DNA of 64,000 nucleotides from Rugamonas aquatica (GCF_009380215.1 NZ_WHUG01000015.1:1-64000), one strand, 5' to 3'. Counted from the first letter of the stretch, positions 24,209-34,239 are shown. Notes: generated by a model from the letters alone, not told the origin. Numbers and translations: made by a program.

Positions 24209-24889
24209 TTACGCGAACTTTTCGCTTTTTTCCGACTTGCGGCGAGCAACCAGGCCGACCAGACCCAGGCCGACGACCATCATGGCCCAGGCATCGGCTT
24301 CAGGAACGGCGGACACGGTCAGCATGCCCTGCGAATCGGCGGCGCTGTAGGCGGTGTAGGTGTAAGTGCTGGCGATGCCGTGGTTGTTCACGAAAGCGAC
24401 GGTCTTGTCCATCATCACGTAAGCGGCGGCGGTGACAGGGTCGGAATCGGGGTCGCCGCTCACCACGTTCGGCAGGTACATCTTGCTGGCTTGATTGTTG
24501 AAATCGTGGTCGTCCAGCGCTTCCCACAGCGCCAGCTGGAAGGCGGCGGCGTTGGTGGCGTTGTAGACGCCACCGGCGCTCAGCACATCGCGGTACGACG
24601 TTTCGTACAGCGCCTTGACATAGTCGGAGACAATGTAGCTGCCGTTGACGCCATAGCTGGCGGCCTTATTGGCGTTGACATCAGGCTCGATGCAGAAGGC
24701 CAGCGCGTTGACGCCGGTCAGCGACCAGGTGGTCAGGCTGGTGCTCACGCCGTGGCTGTAGATCTTGGCATCCCAGTTGTAATAGTCGACGTTCGATACT
24801 TCCCCCAGGGCGGCGTGGCTGGCGGTGGAGAACAGCAGTGCTGCGGCGACGGCGGCGGCTTTGATGGCGGTGTTGAATTTGATGGTCAT
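24209..24889 (-). CDS. PEP-CTERM exoprotein with thioester-like Cys/Gln pair
   Basis: A 226-residue secreted protein: signal peptide to about residue 27 (TASHA|ALGE) and a C-terminal sorting signal VPEADAWAMMVVGLGLVGLVARRK, a PEP-CTERM variant, so it is probably processed by an exosortase coded elsewhere. The central domain has C66 in LAFCIEPDVN and Q118 in AAFQLALWEAL. In thioester (TQXA/TED) domains of Gram-positive adhesins a cysteine in a similar xCI setting is bonded to the Gln of a QxAxW helix. The likeness is by eye and could be chance. The gene is 48 nt downstream of the giant adhesin gene, may share its transcript, and ends in a clear terminator. Confidence 0.8.
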   Translation of the reverse strand: MTIKFNTAIKAAAVAAALLFSTASHAALGEVSNVDYYNWDAKIYSHGVSTSLTTWSLTGVNALAFCIEPDVNANKAASYGVNGSYIVSDYVKALYETSYRDVLSAGGVYNATNAAAFQLALWEALDDHDFNNQASKMYLPNVVSGDPDSDPVTAAAYVMMDKTVAFVNNHGIASTYTYTAYSAADSQGMLTVSAVPEADAWAMMVVGLGLVGLVARRKSEKSEKFA

Positions 24890-24937
24890 GATGAATTCTC
24901 TTTTTTAAAAGTTGTTTTAAAAATTGTTTTAAAAGTC

Positions 24938-27900
24938 TTAGACGTGCGATACAGGGCACTGGCCCACCAGCGTTGCCGCCGGCTCTGCGCCGATCAGGTC
25001 GGCGATGGTCGGTGCGACCACGCCGGCTGCCGCCGCGTCTTCCCTGGCAACATCGAAGTACACGTCGGTCATGTCGGCCGACTTGCCGTTACTCATGACC
25101 ACGCTGCTGCGTTCCAGATGCAGGTTGTTGTTGGCGTCGACGAATGGCAGCTCGGTGTAAGCCACTTTCAGGCTGACCACGCCGGCATCCTTCAGCGACA
25201 TCAACTCGCCAGCGTCGGTCTTGCCGTCGCTGTTCTTGTCCTGCCAGATCAGCAGGCTGGAGAACTGCGCATCCTTGGCATCGACCACGCCGTCGTGGTT
25301 GCTGTCATAGGTTTCCAGCTTGGCGAAGCCCGAACCCTTGCTGGCGCCGCCGAACAGCTCGTTGATGCTGTCGATCTTGCCGTTGCCGTTGCTGTCGATG
25401 GCCAGGAAGCCGTCGCTGGCCGACAGCCAGCCGGACTGGATCGCCTTGCCGCTGCCCAGCAGGTCGAAGCTGCCGGTCATCGCTTCGCGGGCGATGGTGT
25501 GGATGCCGTCGCCGTTCAGGTCGATCGCGATCGGGGTGATGGTGGCATCCCAGGTCATGTCGTTCTTGCCCGAACCCAGCGAGATGGTGTCGGTATGGGT
25601 CACGTTGGTCAGCGCCTTGGCGTCGCCCACCACGTCCGAATCGATCGCATCGTTGCTGCCGGTGTTCTTCACGCCCCACTTCCAATTGCTCATGTTGTAG
25701 GTCGAGTGGTCCGACGAGAAGTACACGCTGACGTTGGTCTTGTCGAATACCAGGTAGTAGTCGCCAGGCGTCAGGTCGGAGAACTTGTAGTTGCCGTTCG
25801 CATCGGTCTTGATCGTGTTGCCGATCTGCTTGTTGGTGGCGGCGTCGAACAGGCCGACGCTGATGCCGCCGATGCCTTCCTCGCCGCTGTCCTGGATGCC
25901 GTTGTGGTTGGCATCGCGCCACACCTTGTCGCCGATGCTGGCCTTGCGGTAGATGCCGGCGTCCTCGGTGGTGATGTTCTGGCCGGTCGCCAGCGTGATC
26001 GCATCGGTGCGGCCGGTGCTGCCGCTGACGTTGGTGATGTCCGAATCGTTGGCGTCAGTGCCCATGCCGGTCTTGGTGAAGTACCAGCCGCTGTTGTTGG
26101 TCACTTCCACCTTGTACGAACCGGCCTGCAGACCGTTGAACAGGTACTGGCCGCCGTCATGGGTGACGGTGCTGGCCTTGAGCGTGCCGGTCGCATCGTA
26201 CAGCTTGACGGTGACGCCATCGACGCCCTTCTCGCCGCTGTCCTTGACGCCATTGTAGTTGGCGTCTTCCCACACGGTGTCGCCAATGCTGGCGGCCTTG
26301 ACTAGGCCCGCATCGCGGGTGGCGTCGCGCACGCCAGAAGCCAGCGAAAACTGCGCGGTCGCGCCGTTGCTGCCAGCGTCGGAGTCGGCGGCGTCGTTGC
26401 TGCCCTGGTCCTGCTTGGTGAAGACATAGCCGTCCGGAGCGTCGAACTTGACCGAGTACTTGCCCGGGCCGACGTCGGTGAACGAGTACAGGCCGTTGGC
26501 GTCGGTGGTGTCGGTCGCGATGACCACGCCTTTTTCATTCAGCAGCGAGACCACGACGTTGCGCGCGCCGGCTTCGCTCGATTGCTGGATGCCGTCGCCG
26601 TTGGTGTCGTACCAGACCTTGTCGCCGATCGAGCCTTTCTGATACAGGCCGGCGTCCATATTGGTGGCGTTCTGGCCGGCGGTGACGGTGATCGAGCCCA
26701 GGTTGCCGCTGGCGTCCGCGTCGCTGTCGACGTTGCCGTCGCTGCCCACGTCCTTGGTGGTGATCAGGTAGCCGGTCGGCGCCTTGATGTCCACCGAGTA
26801 GGTGCCGGCAGCCACCGAGAACTTGTAGTTGCCGTTGCTGTCGGTGGTGGTGGTCTTGACGATGTTGCCGTCGGCGTCGCGCAGGTTGACGGTGACGCCG
26901 GACTTGCCGCTGTCGCTGCCATCATCCTGCAGGCCGTTGCCGTTCTTGTCGATCCAGACCTTGTCGCCGATGGTGGCGGCGGCCAGCAGGCCGGCGTCGA
27001 TACTCTTGTCGACCTGGCCCGAGGTGACGGTGACGGTGTGCGACAGGCCGTTGGCGTCCACGTCCGAATCGACGGCGCCATTGCTGCCCTGGCCGGCCTT
27101 GGTGAAGACCATGCCGTCCGGCAGCGACGCTTTGTCGAACTGCACGGTGTAGGTGCCAGGCTTGAGGCCGGTGAACATGTAGTTGCCGTCGCAATCGGTG
27201 GTGACTGCCTTGCCCACCTGGTTGCCGTCGGCGTCGATCAGGATCACCTTGACGTCGGACACGCCGCATTCGCCGCTGTCCTGGATGCCGTTCTTGTTGG
27301 TGTCCAGCCAGACGCGGTCGCCGATCGAGGCGGTCTTGTACAGGCCGGCGTCGACGGTGTTGTTGACTTCGCCTGCGGCCAGCTTGACGACATTGCTGAC
27401 GCCAGTGCTGGAGAAGTCGCTGTCCCTGGCGTCGTCGCTGCCCACGTCCTTGCCGGTGAAGGCGTAGCCGGATGGCGCGGTGACGGACACGGTGTAGCTG
27501 CCCGGATCGGCGGTGAAGGTGTAGTGGCCGGCGGTGTCGGTGGTGGTGGTCGCCACGATCTTGCCGGTGGCGTCCTTCAGCTGCACGGTGACGCCGCAGA
27601 TGCCGGCTTCGCCGCTGTCCTGCACGCCGTTGCCGTTCTTGTCTTCCCACACGGTGTCGCCCAGCTTGGCTGGAACGGCCACCAGGCCGGCGTCCAGGTC
27701 GCTGTTGACGGAACCCGAGGTCAGCACCACTTGCGCGGTCTTGCCGGTGGTGACGTTGGCGTCGGAATCCTTGGCGTCGTTCGTGCCCTGGTCGGCCGCG
27801 GTGAACAGGTAGTTGGCCGGCAGCGAGGTCTTGTCGAACTGTACGCTGTAGGTGCCCGGTTTCAGGTTGGTGAAGCTGTAGTTGCCGTTGGCGTCGGTGG

Positions 27901-30900
27901 TCGCGGTGGTGCCGGTCGGATTGCCCGCCTGGTCCAGCAGGATCACCTTGACGCCGGCCACGCCGGTTTCGCCGGTGTCTTGCAGGCCGTTCTTGTTGGT
28001 GTCGTACCAGACCTTGTCGCCCAGCGTCGCGCCCTTGTAGAAGCCGGCGTCGACATCGTTGTTGGTCTGGCCTGGCGCCACGGTGATCAGGTCGCCCTGG
28101 CCGGAAGCGTTGACATCGCTGTCAACCGCGCCGTTGCTGCCGACGTGCTGGCCGGTGGCCGTCATGCCGGTCGGCGCCGTGACCGAGATCGCGTACTTGC
28201 CGGCGTCGACGGTGAAGCTGTACTTGCCGTCGGCGCCGGTGGTGGTGGTCTTGACGACGTTGCCCTGCTCATCCTTCAGATCGACCTTGACGCCGACGAT
28301 GCCCGCTTCGCCCGCATCCTGCACGCCGTTGCCGTTCTTGTCTTCCCACACGCGGTCGCCGATGGTGGCTTGCAGCGCCGAGACGCCTGCATCCAGGTCG
28401 TGGTTGGACGCGCCCGAGGTCAGCGTGACTTGCTGGGTCACACCGGTGCTGACATTGGCGTCGGAGTCGACCGCGCCGTTGCTGCCGGTGTGGGCGCTGG
28501 TGAACACATAGCCGTTGCCCAGCGAGGCCTTGTCGAACTGCACGCTGTACATGCCTGGTTTCAGGTTGTTGAACAGGTAGTGGCCGTCGACGTCGGTGGT
28601 GGTGGTGGCCACGGCGGCGCCGGTGGAATCGAGCAGCGTGACCTTGACGCCGGCACGGCCGGTTTCATTGGCATCCTGCACGCCGTTGCGGTTGGCGTCG
28701 TTCCAGACGGTGTCGCCCAGTTCGGCGAACTTGAACAGGCCCGCGTCCACGGTGGTGTTGCTCTGGCCGGCCGTCAGCGTGACGTTGCCGCTCTTGCCTG
28801 CGGCGTTGATGTCGCTGTCGGTGGCCGCGTTGCCGCCCTGGTTTTGCGCGGTGATGCCGTAGCCCGCAGGGGCCGTGACGGCGATCGAGTAGGTGCCAGG
28901 ATCGACGGTGAAGCTGTACTGGCCGCCGTCATGGGTGACGGTGCTGTTGACCACGTTGCCCAGGCTGTCCTTCAGATCGACCTTGACGCCGTCGATGCCG
29001 GTTTCGCCGCTGTCCTGCACGCCGTTGCCGTTCTTGTCTTCCCACACGCGGTCGCCCAGCGTGGCTTGCTGCACGGTCAGGCCGGCGCGCAGGGTCAGGT
29101 TGTCGCCGGAGGCCAGCGTGACCTGTCCGGTCTTGCCGGTGCCGGTGTCGGCGTCGGAACCGCCGCTGCCAGGGCCGCCTTGCGTGGCCGAGGTGAAGTT
29201 GTAGCCGGCCGGCAGCGTGCTCTTGTCGAACTGCACGCTGTAGACGCCAGGCGCCAGGCCGTTGAACTGGTAGTGGCCGTTGGCGTCGGTGACGGCGGAA
29301 GCGCCGGCGACCGGATTGCCGTTGGCGTCGAGCAGCGTGACCTTGACGCCCGCTGCGCCGACTTCGCCGTTGTTCAGGCGGCCGTCGCGGTTGGCGTCGA
29401 TCCACACCACTTCGCTCAGCGAGGCCGGACGGTAGACGCCGGCGTCGATGTTCTGGTTGACTTCGCCCGCGCCGACGTTGACGCTGACGCTGCCGTCGCT
29501 GCCGACATCGCTGTCGAGCGCGCCGTTGCCGCCCTTGCCGGCGCCGGTGAAGACGTAGCCCGCAGGCGGCGCCACCGACACGGTGTAGGTGCCGGGATCG
29601 ACGGTGAAGCTGTACTGGCCGCCGTCATGCGTGGTGACCGAGTTGACCACGTGGCCGCCGGTGTCCTTCAGTGTGACGACCACGCCGTCCACGCCCTGCT
29701 CGCCCGCATCCTGCACGCCGTTGCCGTTGGCGTCGAGCCAGACGCGGTCGCCGATGGTGGCTGGCAGCGCCACGATGCCTGCATCCAGGTCATGGTGGTT
29801 GTCGCCCGAATTCAGCGTGACTTGCTGGGTCTTGCCGGTGCTGGCGTTGGCGTCGGAATCGAGCGCGTTGTTGCCGCCCTGGCCGGCGTTGGTCAGCACG
29901 TAGTTGGCCGGCAGCGAGGCGGTGTCGAACTGCACGCTGTAGGTGCCCGGCTTCAGGTTGGTGAAGCTGTAGTTGCCGCTGGCATCAGTGGTCGCGGTGG
30001 CGCCGGCCGGATTGCCGCTGGCGTCCAGCAAGATCACCTTGACGCCGGCCACGCCGGCTTCGCCCGCGTCCTGCACGCCGTTGCGGTTGCTGTCGAGCCA
30101 GACGCGGTCGCCCAGCGTCGCGCCCTTGTAGAAACCGGCGTCGACATCGTTGTTGGTCTGGCCGCCGGTCAGCGTGAACTGATCGCTCTGGCCGTTGGCG
30201 CCGGTGTCGCTGTCGGCGGCGGCGTCGCTGCCCGCGTGCTGGCCGGTGGCCGTGTAGCCCGCAGGCGCCGTCACCGAGATCGAGTACTTGCCCGGATCGA
30301 CGGTGAAGCTGTACTTGCCGTCGGTGCCGGTGGTGGTGGTCTTGACGACGTTGCCCTGCTCATCCTTCAGATCGACCTTGACGCCGACGATGCCGGCTTC
30401 GCCCGCATCCTGCACGCCGTTGCCGTTCTTGTCTTCCCACACGCGGTCGCCCACGGTGGCTTGCGTCACCACGATGCCTGCGTCGAGGTCGTGGTTGACG
30501 GCGCCCGAGCCCAGCGTGACTTGCTGGGTCAGGCCGTTGGCGCCGGCGTCGGAATCGACCGCGCCGTTGCCGCCGGCGTGGGCGGTGGTGAACTCGTAGC
30601 CGTCGCCGATGGTGGCCTTGTCGAACTGGACGCTGTAGACGCCAGGCTTGAGGTTGTTGAACAGGTAGTGGCCGCCGTTGTCGGTGGTCGCGGTCGCTAC
30701 GGCGGCGCCGGTGGCGTCGAGCAGCGTGACCTTGACGCCGGCGCGGCCGGCTTCATTGGCGTCCTGCACGCCGTTGCGGTTGCTGTCGACCCAGACGGTA
30801 TCGCCCAGTTCGGCCAGCTTGACCAGGCCGGCGTCGACGCTGTTGTTGGTCTGGCCGGCCGTCAGCGTGACGTTGGCGCTGGCGCCGGTGGCGTCGATAT

Positions 30901-33900
30901 CGCTGTCGGTGGCGGTATTGCCGCCCTGGCCCTGGCCGGTGGAGGCGTAGCCGGCCGGCGCGGTGACGGCGATCGAGTACGTGCCCGGGTCGACGGTGAA
31001 GCTGTACTGGCCGCCGTTATGGGTGACGGTGCTGTTGACCACGTTGCCCAGGCTGTCCTTCAGATCGACCTTGACGCCGTCGATGCCGGCTTCGCCCGCA
31101 TCCTGCACGCCGTTGGCGTTGCTGTCTTCCCACACGCGGTCGCCCAGCGTGGCTTGCTGCACCACCAGGCCGGCGCGCAGCGTCAGGTTGTCGCCCGAGG
31201 CCAGCGTGACTTGCGCGGTCTTGCCGGTGCCGGTGTCGGCGTCGGAACCGGCGCCGCCGGGGCCGCCTTGTGCGGCGGTGGTGAAGTCGTAGCCCGCTGG
31301 CAGGCTGGATTTATCGAACTGCACGCTGTAGCTGCCAGGCGCCAGGCCGTCGAACTGGTAGTGGCCGTTGGCGTCGGTGGTGGCGACGGCGCCGGCAACC
31401 GGGTTGCCGCTGCTGTCGAGCAGCGTGACCTTGACGCCCGCTGCGCCGACTTCGCCGTTGTTCAGGCGACCGTCGCGGTTGGCGTCGATCCACACCACTT
31501 CGCTCAGCGAGGCCGGGCGGTACACGCCGGCGTCGACGTCCGCATTGTTCTGGCCGGAGACCAGCGTGATGGCGGCGCTGTTGCCGTCGGCGCCGACATC
31601 GCTGTCCAGTGCGCCATTGCCGCCCTTGCCCGCGCCGGTGAAGACGAAGCCCGCAGGCGGCGCCACCGACACGCTGTACGTGCCTGGGTCGACGGTGAAG
31701 CCGTACTGGCCGCCGTCGTGGGTGGTGACGGTGCTGACCACGTGGCCGTCGGCCGCCTTGAGCGAGACGACCACGCCGTCCACGCCCTGCTCGCCCGCGT
31801 CCTGCACGCCGTTGCCGTTCTTGTCTTCCCACACGCGGTCGCCCAGCGTGGCTTGCACCACGACGATGCCGGCGTCCAGGTCCTGGCCGTGGTCGCCCGA
31901 GTTCAGCGTGACCTGGCCGGTCTTGCCGGTGTTGACGTTGGCGTCCGAATCGGTGGCGCCGTTGCCACCCTGGCCGGCGGTGGTGAACACGTAGTTGGCC
32001 GGCAAGCTGGCCTTGTCGAACTGCACGCTGTAAGTGCCGGGCTTCAGGTTGTTGAAGCTGTAGTTGCCGCTGGCGTCGGTGGTGGCGGTGGCGCCGGTCG
32101 GGTTGCCGCTGGCGTCCAGCAGCACGACCTTGACGCCGGCCACGCCGGCTTCGCCCGCGTCCTGCACGCCATCGCGGTTGGTGTCGTACCAGACCTTGTC
32201 GCCCAGCGTGGCCGGACGGTAGAAGCCGGCGTCGACATCGGCGTTATTCTGGCCCGGGGTCAGCGTGATGGCGGCGGTGCTGCCGCTGGCATCGATGTCG
32301 CTGTCGACGGCATTGCCGCCGGCGCCCTGGCCGGTGGCCACGAAGCCGGACGGTGCGGTGACGGACACCGAGTAAGTGCCAGGATCGACGGTGAAGCTGT
32401 ACTGGCCGCCGTCATGGGTGGTGACGGTGCTGACCACGTGGCCGCTGGCGTCCTTCAGGTCGACCTTGACGCCGTCCAGGCCCAGCTCGCCGCTGTCCTG
32501 CAGGCCGTTGCCGTTGGTGTCTTCCCACACGCGGTCGCCCACGGTGGCTTGCTTGATGACGATGCCCGCATCCAGATGCTGGTAGTTGTCGCCCGAAGCC
32601 AGCGTCACTTGCGCGGTCTGGCCGGTGGAGGCGTCGGCGTCGGAATCCTTGGTGACATCGCCGCCCTGGTTCTGCGCGGTGAACAGGTAGTTGGCCGGCA
32701 AGGTGGTCTTGTCGAACTGCACGCTGTAGCTGCCTGGCTGCAGGCCGTTGAACTGGTAGTGGCCGCTGGCGTCGGTGGTGACGGTGGCGCCGGTCGGATG
32801 ACCGGCCGCGTCCAGCAGCGTGACCTTGACGCCGGCCACGCCGGCTTCGCCGTTGTTCTGCACGCCGTCGCGGTTGGTGTCGTACCAGACGGTGTCGCCC
32901 AGCGAGGCCAGGCGCACCAGGCCGGCATCGGCCTTGTTGTTGGTCTCGCCCGGAGTCAGCGTGATGGCGGCGGTGTTGCCGCTGGCATCGATGTCGCTGT
33001 CGACGGCGTCGCCGCCCTGGCCTTTGACGGTGGCCGAATAGCCGGCCGGAGCTTGCACGGAAACCGAGTAAGTGCCCGGATCGACGTCGAAGTGGTATTT
33101 GCCGCTGGCGTCGGTGGTGGTGGTCTTGACGACGTGGCCGTCCACATCCTTCAGCTGTACGGTGACGTTGGCCAGGCCGGCTTCGCCCGCGTCCTGCACA
33201 CCGTTGCCGTTCATGTCTTCCCAGACGAAATCGCCCAGGTGCGACATCGGCACCTTGAAGGTCAGGTAGTTCGGCGTGACGCTGGTGTCGGCCGCGCCGC
33301 AGCCCACCAGGCCGCCGTTGTCGCGCACCTTGAAGCCGACGTCGAAGCTGCCGGCAGCCGTCTGGCCAGGCACGAAGGTCAGGTGGCCGGCAGCGATGTC
33401 GGCGGCCGAGATCTCGGCGTTGACGGCCACGGCGACGCCATTGAGCATCAGCTTGCCCGCGTTGGGCAGCGAGGTGATGATGACGGACTGGAAGGCGTCA
33501 TGCTCGACCGCGTCGACGAAACCGAAGTCGCCCTGCGCCAGCGTGACGGCCGCGCCGTTGGTCAGCGCGAACACCTTGTCGGCGCCGGTCGGCGCGTCGT
33601 TGACGGGGTCGACCACCACCTGCAGGTTGATCGAAATGCGGGTGCCGGAAGTGCCGTCCTGCGTGACGAATTCAATCGTCGCGAACTGGCCGTTGTAATT
33701 GGGCTTCCAGGCGCCCGGATGGACGTAGATCGTGTCGCCATCCACCTTGCCGAACAGCGCCGTGTCGCCAAACGCCGTGGTGCCGTCCGGCAGCTTCACG
33801 GTCATCTTGGTGATGTTTAAGACAGCGGCCGTAGTCAGGCCTGCAGCGGACAGCACATCGCGTATATCAAAGGTGGTGTTGGTATCTTCGCAAACATGGA

Positions 33901-33928
33901 CGCTGGTATTGATGGTGATATCACTCAT
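24938..33928 (-). CDS. Giant SdrD-B repeat calcium-binding adhesin
   Basis: A 2996-residue protein starting at the ATG at 33928 (GAGGTG ribosome site), not at an upstream in-frame ATG. No signal peptide is visible, so type I secretion is possible. Residues about 1-230 form a cadherin/VCBS-like head (VNDAPTGADKVF). About residues 230-2700 are 22 SdrD-B/Cna-B type domains, each opening with GDxVWxDxNxNGxQDxGE, a Ca-binding loop, and containing VDPGTYSV or LKPGTYSVQF. The C-terminus (about 2730-2996) has dockerin/EF-hand-like loops: DLNGDGIHT, DSNGNGKIDSINELFGG, DSNHDGVVDAKDAQF, DKNSDGKTDAGELMSL. Such rods stiffen with calcium and hold adhesive tips away from the cell. The last residues (GQCPVSHV) show no sortase or RTX signal. 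Base use matches its neighbours. Confidence 0.9.
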   Translation of the reverse strand: MSDITINTSVHVCEDTNTTFDIRDVLSAAGLTTAAVLNITKMTVKLPDGTTAFGDTALFGKVDGDTIYVHPGAWKPNYNGQFATIEFVTQDGTSGTRISINLQVVVDPVNDAPTGADKVFALTNGAAVTLAQGDFGFVDAVEHDAFQSVIITSLPNAGKLMLNGVAVAVNAEISAADIAAGHLTFVPGQTAAGSFDVGFKVRDNGGLVGCGAADTSVTPNYLTFKVPMSHLGDFVWEDMNGNGVQDAGEAGLANVTVQLKDVDGHVVKTTTTDASGKYHFDVDPGTYSVSVQAPAGYSATVKGQGGDAVDSDIDASGNTAAITLTPGETNNKADAGLVRLASLGDTVWYDTNRDGVQNNGEAGVAGVKVTLLDAAGHPTGATVTTDASGHYQFNGLQPGSYSVQFDKTTLPANYLFTAQNQGGDVTKDSDADASTGQTAQVTLASGDNYQHLDAGIVIKQATVGDRVWEDTNGNGLQDSGELGLDGVKVDLKDASGHVVSTVTTHDGGQYSFTVDPGTYSVSVTAPSGFVATGQGAGGNAVDSDIDASGSTAAITLTPGQNNADVDAGFYRPATLGDKVWYDTNRDGVQDAGEAGVAGVKVVLLDASGNPTGATATTDASGNYSFNNLKPGTYSVQFDKASLPANYVFTTAGQGGNGATDSDANVNTGKTGQVTLNSGDHGQDLDAGIVVVQATLGDRVWEDKNGNGVQDAGEQGVDGVVVSLKAADGHVVSTVTTHDGGQYGFTVDPGTYSVSVAPPAGFVFTGAGKGGNGALDSDVGADGNSAAITLVSGQNNADVDAGVYRPASLSEVVWIDANRDGRLNNGEVGAAGVKVTLLDSSGNPVAGAVATTDANGHYQFDGLAPGSYSVQFDKSSLPAGYDFTTAAQGGPGGAGSDADTGTGKTAQVTLASGDNLTLRAGLVVQQATLGDRVWEDSNANGVQDAGEAGIDGVKVDLKDSLGNVVNSTVTHNGGQYSFTVDPGTYSIAVTAPAGYASTGQGQGGNTATDSDIDATGASANVTLTAGQTNNSVDAGLVKLAELGDTVWVDSNRNGVQDANEAGRAGVKVTLLDATGAAVATATTDNGGHYLFNNLKPGVYSVQFDKATIGDGYEFTTAHAGGNGAVDSDAGANGLTQQVTLGSGAVNHDLDAGIVVTQATVGDRVWEDKNGNGVQDAGEAGIVGVKVDLKDEQGNVVKTTTTGTDGKYSFTVDPGKYSISVTAPAGYTATGQHAGSDAAADSDTGANGQSDQFTLTGGQTNNDVDAGFYKGATLGDRVWLDSNRNGVQDAGEAGVAGVKVILLDASGNPAGATATTDASGNYSFTNLKPGTYSVQFDTASLPANYVLTNAGQGGNNALDSDANASTGKTQQVTLNSGDNHHDLDAGIVALPATIGDRVWLDANGNGVQDAGEQGVDGVVVTLKDTGGHVVNSVTTHDGGQYSFTVDPGTYTVSVAPPAGYVFTGAGKGGNGALDSDVGSDGSVSVNVGAGEVNQNIDAGVYRPASLSEVVWIDANRDGRLNNGEVGAAGVKVTLLDANGNPVAGASAVTDANGHYQFNGLAPGVYSVQFDKSTLPAGYNFTSATQGGPGSGGSDADTGTGKTGQVTLASGDNLTLRAGLTVQQATLGDRVWEDKNGNGVQDSGETGIDGVKVDLKDSLGNVVNSTVTHDGGQYSFTVDPGTYSIAVTAPAGYGITAQNQGGNAATDSDINAAGKSGNVTLTAGQSNTTVDAGLFKFAELGDTVWNDANRNGVQDANETGRAGVKVTLLDSTGAAVATTTTDVDGHYLFNNLKPGMYSVQFDKASLGNGYVFTSAHTGSNGAVDSDANVSTGVTQQVTLTSGASNHDLDAGVSALQATIGDRVWEDKNGNGVQDAGEAGIVGVKVDLKDEQGNVVKTTTTGADGKYSFTVDAGKYAISVTAPTGMTATGQHVGSNGAVDSDVNASGQGDLITVAPGQTNNDVDAGFYKGATLGDKVWYDTNKNGLQDTGETGVAGVKVILLDQAGNPTGTTATTDANGNYSFTNLKPGTYSVQFDKTSLPANYLFTAADQGTNDAKDSDANVTTGKTAQVVLTSGSVNSDLDAGLVAVPAKLGDTVWEDKNGNGVQDSGEAGICGVTVQLKDATGKIVATTTTDTAGHYTFTADPGSYTVSVTAPSGYAFTGKDVGSDDARDSDFSSTGVSNVVKLAAGEVNNTVDAGLYKTASIGDRVWLDTNKNGIQDSGECGVSDVKVILIDADGNQVGKAVTTDCDGNYMFTGLKPGTYTVQFDKASLPDGMVFTKAGQGSNGAVDSDVDANGLSHTVTVTSGQVDKSIDAGLLAAATIGDKVWIDKNGNGLQDDGSDSGKSGVTVNLRDADGNIVKTTTTDSNGNYKFSVAAGTYSVDIKAPTGYLITTKDVGSDGNVDSDADASGNLGSITVTAGQNATNMDAGLYQKGSIGDKVWYDTNGDGIQQSSEAGARNVVVSLLNEKGVVIATDTTDANGLYSFTDVGPGKYSVKFDAPDGYVFTKQDQGSNDAADSDAGSNGATAQFSLASGVRDATRDAGLVKAASIGDTVWEDANYNGVKDSGEKGVDGVTVKLYDATGTLKASTVTHDGGQYLFNGLQAGSYKVEVTNNSGWYFTKTGMGTDANDSDITNVSGSTGRTDAITLATGQNITTEDAGIYRKASIGDKVWRDANHNGIQDSGEEGIGGISVGLFDAATNKQIGNTIKTDANGNYKFSDLTPGDYYLVFDKTNVSVYFSSDHSTYNMSNWKWGVKNTGSNDAIDSDVVGDAKALTNVTHTDTISLGSGKNDMTWDATITPIAIDLNGDGIHTIAREAMTGSFDLLGSGKAIQSGWLSASDGFLAIDSNGNGKIDSINELFGGASKGSGFAKLETYDSNHDGVVDAKDAQFSSLLIWQDKNSDGKTDAGELMSLKDAGVVSLKVAYTELPFVDANNNLHLERSSVVMSNGKSADMTDVYFDVAREDAAAAGVVAPTIADLIGAEPAATLVGQCPVSHV
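25860..33260 (-). repeat. 22 SdrD-B repeats with alternating types and a duplicated six-repeat block
   Basis: Repeat length is about 348 bp (116 residues). One type mostly has VDLKD and GQYSFTVDPGTYSVSV; the next has KVTLLD and LKPGTYSVQFDKASLP; they alternate along most of the array. Repeats 5-10 (about 29.8-31.9 kb) and 11-16 (about 27.7-29.8 kb) are near copies in the same order, including an unusual LSEVVWIDANRDGRLNN repeat in which the opening GD is SE, so a block of about 2.09 kb was duplicated. Confidence 0.85.
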
Positions 33929-34239
33929 TTCGACACCTCTACCGTCACACCGCTGCATTTGAACTTAATCATTTTTATTGGCCTTCAAAAAATCGTTTTC
34001 GGAGTGGATTGCTGACCGGCGCGGCTGCTGACGGGGGTGGGGTCAAAGGCGGCAGGAAAATGCTGAACAACTGGCATCACCGGGTCGAAGTGATGCTGTC
34101 AATACATGTTAGTTGTCGCAATTATAGCTAAATTTAACTTGAAACAATTAATATTTTTTACTTGAATGATTCTTTTGGTCATTTTTACGTTCTGTACAGC
34201 AATATCCCGCCGTTGGCCGCTATGCCCTACAATCTCGCC
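33929..34239. other. Divergent intergenic region between adhesin and the recJ-linked gene
   Basis: About 300 bp, AT-rich from 34100 to 34200. A perfect -10 TATAAT on the minus strand at 34121-34126 (weak TTGT-like -35) would start adhesin transcription near 34114 with a leader of about 185 nt; TTGACA at 34097-34102 on the minus strand is an alternative -35. Promoter elements for the rightward gene are not clear. No gene or hairpin with T-run is seen. Confidence 0.35.

Noticed and set aside
24895..24935. Three TTTTAAAA runs before the PEP-CTERM gene as a phase-variation tract
   Set aside because: The units are short and irregular and no in-frame change of a gene or promoter spacing is evident.
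25860..33260. Regularly spaced repeats that might suggest a CRISPR array
   Set aside because: The period (about 348 bp) and in-frame protein repeats show a coding array; there are no short direct repeats with unique spacers.
26582..33820. Very long open frame (2412 codons) on the plus strand opposite the giant adhesin
   Set aside because: It mirrors the SdrD repeats codon by codon, encodes an implausible Val/Ala/Gly/His-rich protein, and exists because GC-rich repeats avoid stops in the opposite frame.
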